DNA of 5,233 nucleotides from Candidatus Cloacimonadota bacterium (GCA_029934195.1 JAOZMQ010000042.1:1-5233), one strand, 5' to 3'. Counted from the first letter of the stretch, positions 1-5,233 are shown. Program-made: numbers and translations. The notes: generated by a model not told the origin, from the sequence alone.

Positions 1-47
1 GGATATTTATTGTAACTTTTTATTATTATTAGAGTTTTTTGAATAAG

Positions 48-77
48 AAGACAGAATTTAATCTATGATTGTAAAAT
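48..77 (+). promoter_or_regulatory. weak candidate sigma-70-like promoter upstream of the parvulin gene
   Basis: AAGACA (48-53) and TAAAAT (72-77) are separated by 18 nt. They match the -35 and -10 consensus at 4 of 6 and 5 of 6 positions. This would start transcription near 84 and give a leader of about 70 nt. The region is so AT-rich that such matches arise by chance, so this is only one of two candidates; the motif at 88-116 is the other. Confidence 0.2.
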
Positions 78-87
78 ATTTAATTTT

Positions 88-116
88 CTTGACTTACATT
101 CAAGGTTCATTTTTCT
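88..116 (+). promoter_or_regulatory. bipartite motif CTTGAC-N12-TTCATTTTTCT, also found before the aldolase gene
   Basis: CTTGAC (88-93) is followed after 12 nt by TTCATTTTTCT (106-116), 40 nt before the start codon of the parvulin gene. Nearly the same arrangement occurs at 2361-2390 upstream of the glycolytic operon. TTGACT (89-94) resembles a -35 box, but no good TATAAT box lies 16-18 nt downstream. The second half could be a lineage-specific promoter element or part of a regulator site. The match between two independent upstream regions is what I see; the promoter role is inference. Confidence 0.35.
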
Positions 117-142
117 GCTTCATAAAAATAAAAAAAATTGTG

Positions 143-149
143 TAAGGAG
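143..149 (+). promoter_or_regulatory. ribosome-binding site of the parvulin gene
   Basis: TAAGGAG lies 7 nt before the ATG at 157. It is a strong Shine-Dalgarno site at normal spacing and supports that start. Confidence 0.85.
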
Positions 150-156
150 CAAAATA

Positions 157-2160
157 ATGTTTAAAAATGTAAAGAAATTGTTCTTAATTGGCTTGATGAT
201 TATATTATCAATACAAGTAATTTCTGCAGAAGAAATCGCAGAGGATACAGTTCTCGGAACTCTTACGAATACGGTTATCACCAAAAAAACACTTGATTTT
301 AAAATCTCTAAAATTCCACCAATGTATGTTTCAAGATACAAAACAATTGATGGTCAGAAAAAAGTTCTTGATAATATTTGCGTAGAAGAAGCATTTTATC
401 AAGAAGGTCTTGAGCTTGGAATCGATAAAAAAGATGTTGTTGAATTAACAATAAAAGATAACATAAAACCTATAATGACAAGAATTTATAGGGACAAAGA
501 ATTTAAAAAAGAAATTGTAATTACAAATGAAATGAAAAAAAAGTATTATAATGAAAATATTAAAGATTTTAAAATCAATCCTTCGTATTCAATTTTGTAT
601 ATTCAGGCAAAAGATAATGAAGATGCAGCAAAAGCAAGAGCTGAGATTGATAACGATGTAGATTTTATTGATGTTCTAAACAAATATTCTATTAATAAAT
701 ACTCAAAGGATCGCGGTGGAGATATTTCTAATATTGCTAATAATGGATATATCAGAGGGATTGGAAAAGATCTTGTACTCGATAGTTTAATAGCAACATC
801 TGAATTAAAAACTTGGATTGGACCTGTTGAAACAGAAAAAGGGATTCATCTCTTTTATGTAAAAAGCTTTATTCCAGAAAGTACAAAGAAATTTTCTGAT
901 GTTGAAAAATCAATTGAAATGAAAATAAAACCATTTGTTGAAAGTCAGAATTATTATAAAAAAGTTGATGAATTGGTAGAAAAATATGCAGTTGAGGTTC
1001 ATGAAGATATTATAAAAAAAATTAATATTCTTGATTTAGCTTCTAATGACAAAATTAAGGAAGAGAAAGTAATAACATCTAATAGACCAGATGTTTTTGT
1101 TACAGTTGCTCAGGTTCTTAATAAATTCAAAAAAATCCAACCACAAGAACGTGAAAAATATATGAATCCAGCTGAATTCTTGGGATTTACAAAAGCTTCT
1201 ATTGAAGATGAACTTTTTTATCTTGATGCTATTACCAAAGGCTATGACAAAGATGAGAGAGTCCAAAGTGATATTGAATTACTTAGAAAAAATGCCATAA
1301 TGAGGTTAACTTATACTTCTCTTGTCCAAGAAGCAACAACGGTAGATGAAAACGAAATTGAAACTTATTACAATAATAATAGAGAAGAAAAATATACAAA
1401 TAAAGCATATAGAAAGGTTCAAACTTTTGTTTTTGATAATAAAAAATTAGCTAAAAAAACTTTGAAAAAAGCAAAAAAAGCTTTGAAAAAAGATAATAAT
1501 GAGCAAATTTTTACCAGCCTTGTAAAAGAATTTTCGCTCGAAACAAAAGGCAATGGAATCCTTAAAAGAGTCTATCAGGATGGAACAATCCCCGGTTTTG
1601 GAAAAGATGAAAAATACTCAAAAGAAATTTGGAAAACCTATCCGGGAGCTCTAAGTAAAATTTTCCAAAATAATAAAGACCAATATGTTTTTGTTAGAGT
1701 AATTAGTGATGTTCCTTTAAGTGTTCGCCCTTTTGACGAAGTAAAAGAGAATATCAAGAATCGTTTGAAAAAAGAAAATGAAAAGAAAAAATTGGAAGAA
1801 GTAATTAAAGAATTGAATGTTAAACATAATGTAAAAAAATATCCAGAACGTCTTGAAATAAAACTTTCAGCAAGAGAACTTTTTGACCTTGCAGAAGAAT
1901 CACAGAAAAAGAAAAAATTCAATGATGCCATTATGTATTATGACCAAATTGTAAAAAATCATAAGAACAATAGTGATGATTATAAGGCAATGTTTATGAA
2001 AGCTTTCCTTTATGCAGAAGATTTACAGAATAAAGAAGAAGCAATTAAAACTTTTGAAAATGTTCTTAAAAAATTTCCAAAGGGTGAACTTCATGAATCT
2101 GCGGAATATATGATTAAAGATTTGAAAGGCGAAATAGATATATTTAATACAGATAAATAG
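157..2160 (+). CDS. exported parvulin-type peptidyl-prolyl isomerase/chaperone (SurA/PrsA-like) with C-terminal TPR
   Basis: This 667-residue protein is probably an envelope folding factor. Residues 1-24 form a signal peptide: basic FKNVKK, hydrophobic stretch 8-22, and VISA before EE as a cleavage site, with no lipobox. Residues 30-138 resemble the SurA N-terminal helical domain. Residues 140-237 are a parvulin domain with RGGD (186-189), a WIGPVET-type segment (220-226) and GIHLFYV (229-235). Its first catalytic-type His is missing, since the usual HIL reads SIL at 145-147, but H231 is kept. Residues 312-415 look like a second helical domain and 416-520 like a degenerate parvulin fold (QYVFVRV at 509-515) without either His. 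A Lys/Glu-rich helical stretch (527-560) leads to about two TPR-like repeats (571-655, AIMYYDQIV and AIKTFENVL). The start at 157 is supported by TAAGGAG. The gene is probably transcribed alone, ending at the terminator at 2298-2338. Low isomerase activity and mainly chaperone function are inferred. The family is fairly sure; no specific gene name is justified. Confidence 0.85.
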   Translation: MFKNVKKLFLIGLMIILSIQVISAEEIAEDTVLGTLTNTVITKKTLDFKISKIPPMYVSRYKTIDGQKKVLDNICVEEAFYQEGLELGIDKKDVVELTIKDNIKPIMTRIYRDKEFKKEIVITNEMKKKYYNENIKDFKINPSYSILYIQAKDNEDAAKARAEIDNDVDFIDVLNKYSINKYSKDRGGDISNIANNGYIRGIGKDLVLDSLIATSELKTWIGPVETEKGIHLFYVKSFIPESTKKFSDVEKSIEMKIKPFVESQNYYKKVDELVEKYAVEVHEDIIKKINILDLASNDKIKEEKVITSNRPDVFVTVAQVLNKFKKIQPQEREKYMNPAEFLGFTKASIEDELFYLDAITKGYDKDERVQSDIELLRKNAIMRLTYTSLVQEATTVDENEIETYYNNNREEKYTNKAYRKVQTFVFDNKKLAKKTLKKAKKALKKDNNEQIFTSLVKEFSLETKGNGILKRVYQDGTIPGFGKDEKYSKEIWKTYPGALSKIFQNNKDQYVFVRVISDVPLSVRPFDEVKENIKNRLKKENEKKKLEEVIKELNVKHNVKKYPERLEIKLSARELFDLAEESQKKKKFNDAIMYYDQIVKNHKNNSDDYKAMFMKAFLYAEDLQNKEEAIKTFENVLKKFPKGELHESAEYMIKDLKGEIDIFNTDK

Positions 2161-2166
2161 AAATGG

Positions 2167-2191
2167 GAAAGTAGCCATCTTGGCTACTTTC
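2167..2191 (+). terminator. hairpin just after the parvulin stop codon, possible first terminator
   Basis: GAAAGTAGCC (2167-2176) pairs perfectly with GGCTACTTTC (2182-2191) around the loop ATCTT. The stem begins 6 nt after the stop codon. The T-rich part lies inside the 3' arm and only TT follows it, so it is a poor classic terminator. It may instead protect the mRNA 3' end. It includes the palindrome of the first tandem unit, extended by GAAA/TTTC. Confidence 0.4.
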
Positions 2192-2275
2192 TTAAAATGT
2201 AAGCAAGATGGTTGCTTTCTTAAATTGTAACCAAGATGGTTACTTTCTTAAATTGTAACCAAGATGGTTACTTTC
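2171..2275. repeat. four tandem 28-bp units, each carrying a small palindrome
   Basis: Units start at 2171, 2199, 2227 and 2255 with an exact 28-nt period; the last is cut to 21 nt. Units 3 and 4 share the 17-nt palindrome GTAACCAAGATGGTTAC (6-bp arms, loop AAGAT) followed by TTTC. Units 1-3 continue with TTTCTTAAAAT or TTTCTTAAATT as an 11-nt linker. Unit 1 reads GTAGCCATCTTGGCTAC and unit 2 GTAAGCAAGATGGTTGC; unit 2 can also pair as AAGCAA/TTGCTT. The block lies between the stop codon and the strong terminator, so it would be transcribed as four successive hairpins. It resembles REP-like 3' elements in general character, but I do not recognise a named family. Confidence 0.9.
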
Positions 2276-2297
2276 CAAAATGTTCATAGAAATTTTG

Positions 2298-2338
2298 AAC
2301 CGGTAATAAAGTATAAACTTTACTGCCGGTTTTCTTTT
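2298..2338 (+). terminator. intrinsic terminator of the parvulin gene
   Basis: The arm at 2298-2312 (beginning AACCGG) pairs with the arm at 2317-2331 (ending CCGGTT) around the loop ATAA. Of 15 positions, 13 are Watson-Crick pairs, one is T-G and one is an A-C mismatch. TTTTCTTTT (2330-2338) follows on the + strand. The long stem plus T-run on this strand makes it the most likely end of the upstream transcript. Confidence 0.88.
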
Positions 2339-2360
2339 GTTGAGTATAATTAAATCGTGA

Positions 2361-2390
2361 CTTGACAAATAATACTTAGTTCATTTTCCT
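2361..2390 (+). promoter_or_regulatory. bipartite motif CTTGAC-N13-TTCATTTTCCT before the glycolytic operon
   Basis: CTTGAC (2361-2366, with TTGACA at 2362-2367 a perfect -35 hexamer) is followed after 13 nt by TTCATTTTCCT (2380-2390). It differs from the copy at 88-116 by one base in the second half and one base in spacing. At 17-nt spacing the -10 position reads TTTCCT, a poor match to TATAAT. It could therefore be a promoter for a different sigma preference, or a regulator site. It lies 98 nt before the chosen aldolase start. Confidence 0.4.
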
Positions 2391-2397
2391 AAAAAAC

Positions 2398-2416
2398 AAT
2401 TGCAGTATTTGCAATT
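2398..2416. promoter_or_regulatory. perfect 7-bp-arm dyad in the aldolase leader, possible operator
   Basis: AATTGCA (2398-2404) and TGCAATT (2410-2416) are perfect inverted repeats separated by GTATT. The length and symmetry suit a dimeric regulator site. A weak promoter-like pair, TTGCAG (2400-2405) and GATAAT (2423-2428) at 17-nt spacing, would place the dyad over the -35 box. As RNA it would form only a weak hairpin with no T-run, so an operator is more likely than a terminator. The regulator is unknown. Confidence 0.4.
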
Positions 2417-2479
2417 TCATTAGATAATTATTGAAAATAACAAAGCCTCGAACGAATCTAATCAATGAGGCAATTTCCC

Positions 2480-2484
2480 GGAGG
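2480..2484 (+). promoter_or_regulatory. ribosome-binding site that decides the aldolase start
   Basis: GGAGG lies 4 nt before the ATG at 2489. An in-frame ATG at 2465 would put this site inside the coding sequence and has no comparable site of its own, so 2489 is preferred. Confidence 0.85.
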
Positions 2485-2488
2485 AAAA

Positions 2489-3463
2489 ATGTTTTATACT
2501 GGTGAAAAATTGAAAGAAGTCTTTAACAAAGCAAAAAAGGAAAGATACGGAATTATTGCATCAAATGTAGTTTTCGATAGTGCTATTAGAGCATTGGTTT
2601 ATGGATATGAAGCACAGCATTCTGATGGTTTATTACAATTAAGTGCAGGTGCTTGTAAATATGCTGCCGGATCAAGTAAAGATATGCTTGTAGGAGCAAG
2701 ATTAATCTCCAGCATGGTAAAAGTTTTATCATCACAATTTACGAAATCTGGAGTTGGTTTGCATATTGATCATGCAACTCCAAATTACTTTGATTTTGTT
2801 GTCTATTGTATTGAGAATAGCTTAGTTTCTTCTGTAATGATTGATGCTTCCAAAGAAGAATTTGAAGAAAATATCCGAATTTCTGCAGAAGTAGTAAAGG
2901 TAGCTCATAAATATAATGTCCTCGTAGAAGGAGAAATCGGCTATATAAAAGGTGCTGAAGATGAAATAGTTTCAGATACTGAACTTTATACAAAGCCAGA
3001 AGAAGCTCTTGAATATGTAAAGCGAACAAATGTTGACCTTTTTGCTGCCTCAGTTGGCACAAATCATGGTGTGACAAAAGGAGCTCAAGTTGTTCTCAAA
3101 CTTGATTTAATTAAAGATATTGATAATCTTTTGATTAAAAATGGTGTGGAAACTGGAATTGTATTGCACGGAGCTTCAGGATTAACTGCAGAACAACAAC
3201 AAAATGCCATCAAGAATGGTGTTGTTAAAATTAACAAAGATACAAGATATCAAATGGAGATGGCAGAAGCTGTCCAAAAATATTGGGCAAAAGAAGCTGA
3301 TGCTATTTTGAGACCGGAAAATATTGATGCAAAATTATACTTTCCTGATAAAAAGAGATTCGATCCAAGAAAGTGGTTTATCAAGGCTGAAGATGCAGTA
3401 CAAAAAGCTGTAGAGGATCTAACCATTGTTACTGGCAGTGCTGGAAAATCAATATTATTATAA
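2489..3463 (+). CDS. fba: class II fructose-bisphosphate aldolase
   Basis: This 324-residue cytoplasmic enzyme reversibly cleaves fructose-1,6-bisphosphate to dihydroxyacetone phosphate and glyceraldehyde-3-phosphate, using zinc. The expected family motifs are in order. LHIDHA (91-96) supplies the catalytic Asp94 and zinc ligand His95. VEGEIG (146-151) carries the conserved Glu. SVGTNHG (188-194) and VLHGASG (225-231) supply zinc ligands His193 and His227. KINKDTR (247-253) is the phosphate/substrate-binding segment near the C-terminal third. The FDPRKW segment (291-296) resembles the YDPRVW segment of E. coli FbaA, suggesting the class IIA branch. At 324 residues it is somewhat shorter than E. 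coli FbaA (359) but has no missing core motif. The start at 2489 follows GGAGG. The dehydrogenase gene follows after 18 nt, so both probably share one mRNA. A related class II aldolase for another sugar phosphate is possible but unlikely given the neighbour. Confidence 0.93.
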   Translation: MFYTGEKLKEVFNKAKKERYGIIASNVVFDSAIRALVYGYEAQHSDGLLQLSAGACKYAAGSSKDMLVGARLISSMVKVLSSQFTKSGVGLHIDHATPNYFDFVVYCIENSLVSSVMIDASKEEFEENIRISAEVVKVAHKYNVLVEGEIGYIKGAEDEIVSDTELYTKPEEALEYVKRTNVDLFAASVGTNHGVTKGAQVVLKLDLIKDIDNLLIKNGVETGIVLHGASGLTAEQQQNAIKNGVVKINKDTRYQMEMAEAVQKYWAKEADAILRPENIDAKLYFPDKKRFDPRKWFIKAEDAVQKAVEDLTIVTGSAGKSILL

Positions 3464-3471
3464 ATATATTT

Positions 3472-3476
3472 GGAGG
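3472..3476 (+). promoter_or_regulatory. ribosome-binding site that decides the dehydrogenase start
   Basis: GGAGG lies 5 nt before the ATG at 3482. An in-frame TTG at 3470 would overlap this site and add four residues not typical of the family, so ATG 3482 is chosen. Confidence 0.85.
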
Positions 3477-3481
3477 AAAAA

Positions 3482-4477
3482 ATGAAAAATATAGCTATTA
3501 ATGGATTTGGCAGAATTGGTCGTTTAGTTTTCAGATCATTATTCGAACAGAAAGATTTTAAGATTGTAGCAATTAATGATTTAACGAATGCCAAAACTCT
3601 TGCTCATCTATTGAAATATGATTCTGTTCATGGAACATATAAACATGAAGTTGAAGTAAAAGATGATTTTATCATTGTTGATGGGAAAAAAATTAAAATT
3701 CTTGCTGAAAGAAATCCTGAAAATCTTCCTTGGAAAGAACTTCAAGTTGACGTTGTTGTTGAATCAACAGGTGTTTTCCGTAATAAATCCGGTGCAATGA
3801 AACATATAACAGCCGGTGCTAAAAAAGTTCTAATTTCAGCTCCTGCAAAAGATGAAATTGATGCCACTATTGTTCTTGGTGTAAATCAAAACGATCTTAA
3901 AGCTGAACATGAAATTATTTCAAATGCTTCTTGTACAACAAATTGTCTTGCACCTTTAATGAAAGTTATCACAGAAAAATTTGAAGTAAAATCTGCATTT
4001 ATGACAACTGTACATTCTTATACAAGTGATCAAAGAATTCTTGATTTTCCACATTCGGACTTACGGCGTGCGAGAGCAGCGGCAGTAAATATCATTCCTA
4101 CAACTACCGGTGCAGCTATTGCTACAAGTAAAGTTATACCAGAACTTAAAGGAAAAATTGATGGTATGGCAATGAGAGTTCCAACACCTAACGGTTCACT
4201 TGTTGATATTACTATTGTTGTTGATAAAAAAACATCTATTGAAGAAATTAATGCAATGATGAAAGAAGCAGCTGAAACATCTTTGAAAGGAATATTAGAA
4301 TATTCTGATGGTTATCTTGTTTCATCCGATATTGTTGGAAATCCACACTCTTCAATTTTTGATTCAAAGTGTACAATGGTAAACGGTAATCTGATAAAAA
4401 TATTGAGCTGGTACGATAACGAATGGGGATACTCAAATCGTGTTGTTGACCTTCTCAAATATATGGTTAATCTCTAA
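3482..4477 (+). CDS. gap: NAD-dependent glyceraldehyde-3-phosphate dehydrogenase
   Basis: This 331-residue cytoplasmic enzyme oxidatively phosphorylates glyceraldehyde-3-phosphate to 1,3-bisphosphoglycerate, reducing NAD+; family members are tetramers. The Rossmann motif NGFGRIGR spans 7-14. Asp33 in INDL favours NAD over NADP. The active-site segment ASCTTNC (149-155) holds the nucleophile Cys151, and His178 lies in TVHSYT. The S-loop with LDFPHSDLRRARAAA (187-201) and the signature WYDNEWGYS (310-318) are intact. The length is normal for bacterial GapA-type enzymes, with no frameshift or missing residue. It is the second gene of the aldolase operon and acts on the aldolase product. Transcription probably ends at the hairpin at 4485-4507. 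Confidence 0.97.
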   Translation: MKNIAINGFGRIGRLVFRSLFEQKDFKIVAINDLTNAKTLAHLLKYDSVHGTYKHEVEVKDDFIIVDGKKIKILAERNPENLPWKELQVDVVVESTGVFRNKSGAMKHITAGAKKVLISAPAKDEIDATIVLGVNQNDLKAEHEIISNASCTTNCLAPLMKVITEKFEVKSAFMTTVHSYTSDQRILDFPHSDLRRARAAAVNIIPTTTGAAIATSKVIPELKGKIDGMAMRVPTPNGSLVDITIVVDKKTSIEEINAMMKEAAETSLKGILEYSDGYLVSSDIVGNPHSSIFDSKCTMVNGNLIKILSWYDNEWGYSNRVVDLLKYMVNL

Positions 4478-4484
4478 AATTATC

Positions 4485-4507
4485 AAGGGGAGAATATCCC
4501 CTTTTTT
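4485..4507 (+). terminator. intrinsic terminator after gap
   Basis: AAGGGGA (4485-4491) pairs perfectly with TCCCCTT (4497-4503) around GAATA, and the T-run 4502-4507 follows. It lies 7 nt after the gap stop codon. Its position is unusual because the next gene begins only 3 nt after the T-run. Confidence 0.85.
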
Positions 4508-4510
4508 ATT

Positions 4511-5233
4511 ATGTTTACTACAAAAAAAAATCATTTATATAAATACTTTTTTCTATTGATAATTTTATTGTTAATTGCTTGTTCTGATAGGATTAGACAG
4601 AAAGATACAATAAGAATTGCACAATCAGAAATTCTTGAATCTTATGATTATCTATATAATATAGATTTTTATTCTTTGATTGTTATTAATAATATTTATG
4701 AACCACTGATAGAAAAACATCAAAAAAAATTTATACCTTGTCTTGCAGAAAAATGGATTAATCCGGACAAAAACTCCATAATTATTACTTTAAAGAAAAA
4801 TGTGTATTTTCACAATGGACATCTATTTACAGTTAGAGATGTCATTGCTTCGGTAAAACGTGTCTGGAAAGAAAAACCAGCTTATCCGATTAAACATCTT
4901 AATCCAAAATTAATTTCTATATTAGATGATTATTCTTTCAAAGTAAATGACATTCCCGAAGATTTGAATATTGTTGACTTTTTTTCAAAGATTTTGATAG
5001 CAGATGGGAGAATTATTGAGCAATTTACTTCTAATGAATTTAGTAAAAATCCTGTTGGTACGGGAGCGTATCTTTTTGACTATTGTGATCAAAAAATAAT
5101 CCGATTTAAAAGGAATCCTAATTATTGGGGGAAAAAACCGGAAATTGAAAATATTGAGATTATTCAAATAAACAAAGATGAACAAGTAGAAAAATTGATC
5201 TCTGAAGAAGTTGATGTTGTTTTTTTCCCGTCT
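4511..5233 (+). CDS. ABC transporter solute-binding lipoprotein, family 5 (OppA/DppA type), cut by window end
   Basis: The reading frame is open from ATG 4511 to the last base (241 codons), about half of a typical family member of around 500 residues. The product should capture peptides, or another family 5 ligand, outside the inner membrane for an ABC importer. Residues 1-24 are a lipoprotein signal: Lys-rich start, hydrophobic FFLLIILLLIA, and lipobox LIAC with Cys24 to be lipidated (Ser25 follows). Family motifs are visible: EPLIE (64-68), LAEKW (78-82), VYFHNGHLFTVRDVIASVKR (98-117) matching the usual F-DG-PLTA-DV--S--R pattern, and NPVGTGAYLF (180-189) with RFKRNPNYWGKKPEIENIEI (198-217). 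The ligand cannot be told from this half. It has no clear Shine-Dalgarno site at normal spacing, and no in-frame ATG, GTG or TTG lies between the gap stop and 4511. The permease genes may lie beyond the window. Confidence 0.9.
   Translation, partial: MFTTKKNHLYKYFFLLIILLLIACSDRIRQKDTIRIAQSEILESYDYLYNIDFYSLIVINNIYEPLIEKHQKKFIPCLAEKWINPDKNSIIITLKKNVYFHNGHLFTVRDVIASVKRVWKEKPAYPIKHLNPKLISILDDYSFKVNDIPEDLNIVDFFSKILIADGRIIEQFTSNEFSKNPVGTGAYLFDYCDQKIIRFKRNPNYWGKKPEIENIEIIQINKDEQVEKLISEEVDVVFFPS

Larger units (their letters stand above)
2161..2488. other. structured 328-bp intergenic region
   Basis: No gene is supported in this gap. From left to right it contains a hairpin directly after the parvulin stop codon, four 28-bp tandem palindromic units (2171-2275), an intrinsic terminator (2298-2338), a perfect TATAAT (2345-2350) without a matching -35, the bipartite motif at 2361-2390, a 7-bp-arm dyad (2398-2416), a weak GATAAT box (2423-2428) and the aldolase ribosome-binding site. 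The first half serves the end of the upstream gene and the second half the start of the glycolytic operon. Confidence 0.8.

Noticed and set aside
1..156. 3' end of an upstream gene, or a tRNA
   Set aside because: No open frame with gene-like content enters from the left edge, and no cloverleaf or conserved tRNA loop sequence is visible.
2171..2275. CRISPR array
   Set aside because: The 28-nt period resembles a CRISPR repeat length, but consecutive units are directly joined with no unique spacers, and no cas gene is visible.
2345..2350. Perfect TATAAT as the main promoter of the glycolytic operon
   Set aside because: No -35-like hexamer stands 16-18 nt upstream, where the terminator stem lies, and the TG is one base out of place for an extended -10. 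It is kept only as a weak possibility.
2465..2488. Longer aldolase start at ATG 2465
   Set aside because: The extra eight residues would be encoded across the GGAGG site that correctly serves ATG 2489, and they have no support from the family N-terminus.
2339..2488. Riboswitch in the aldolase leader
   Set aside because: I see no recognisable riboswitch core, and no terminator or antiterminator pair between the promoter candidates and the start codon; only short dyads are present.
2739..3077. Antisense reading frame of 112 codons inside the aldolase gene, and other minus-strand frames of 62-114 codons (e.g. 3250-3594, 1638-1931)
   Set aside because: They lie opposite well-supported genes, have low-complexity compositions rich in Leu, Phe or Ser, and lack recognisable domains, so they are best explained as shadows.
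3470..3481. TTG start for the dehydrogenase at 3470
   Set aside because: It overlaps the GGAGG site and adds residues before the usual MKNIAINGFGRIGR beginning of the family.

Overview
The window is strongly AT-rich and looks like the chromosome of a Gram-negative-type bacterium. It carries an exported parvulin-type folding factor, a lipoprotein solute-binding protein with a clear lipobox, and an ordinary bacterial glycolytic gene pair. Codons use mostly A or T at third positions and the standard code fits (the genes end in TAG or TAA). Strong Shine-Dalgarno sites precede three of the four genes. A member of the FCB group (for example a Cloacimonadota-like or other candidate-phylum lineage) is a plausible guess, but the sequence alone does not prove it. 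No phage, transposase, CRISPR, rRNA or tRNA signal is visible. All four genes lie on the + strand.

Layout: 1-156 is an upstream region with promoter-like motifs and a good ribosome-binding site. 157-2160 encodes a 667-residue exported SurA/PrsA-like protein. It has two parvulin-like halves, of which only the first keeps recognisable motifs, followed by a TPR tail. 2161-2488 is a structured intergenic region. It holds four 28-bp tandem units, each containing a small palindrome, then a strong intrinsic terminator (2298-2338), then the control region of the next operon. 2489-3463 (class II fructose-bisphosphate aldolase) and 3482-4477 (glyceraldehyde-3-phosphate dehydrogenase) form a tight two-gene operon with an 18-nt gap, closed by an intrinsic terminator at 4485-4507. 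Three bases after that terminator's T-run a lipoprotein of the extracellular solute-binding family 5 (OppA/DppA type) begins at 4511 and runs off the window end.

Function: aldolase cleaves fructose-1,6-bisphosphate to dihydroxyacetone phosphate and glyceraldehyde-3-phosphate, and the dehydrogenase oxidises the latter with NAD+. The operon therefore covers the middle of glycolysis or gluconeogenesis, with triosephosphate isomerase absent from the window. The folding factor and the solute-binding lipoprotein both act in the cell envelope and are separate transcription units.

The coding content is mostly housekeeping, and I see no convincing new multi-gene system. The signals most worth following are non-coding: the tandem palindromic repeat, in which one unit has a flipped loop and a compensated base pair, and a bipartite motif (CTTGAC, 12-13 nt, TTCATTTTYCT) shared by the upstream regions of the first gene and the glycolytic operon.
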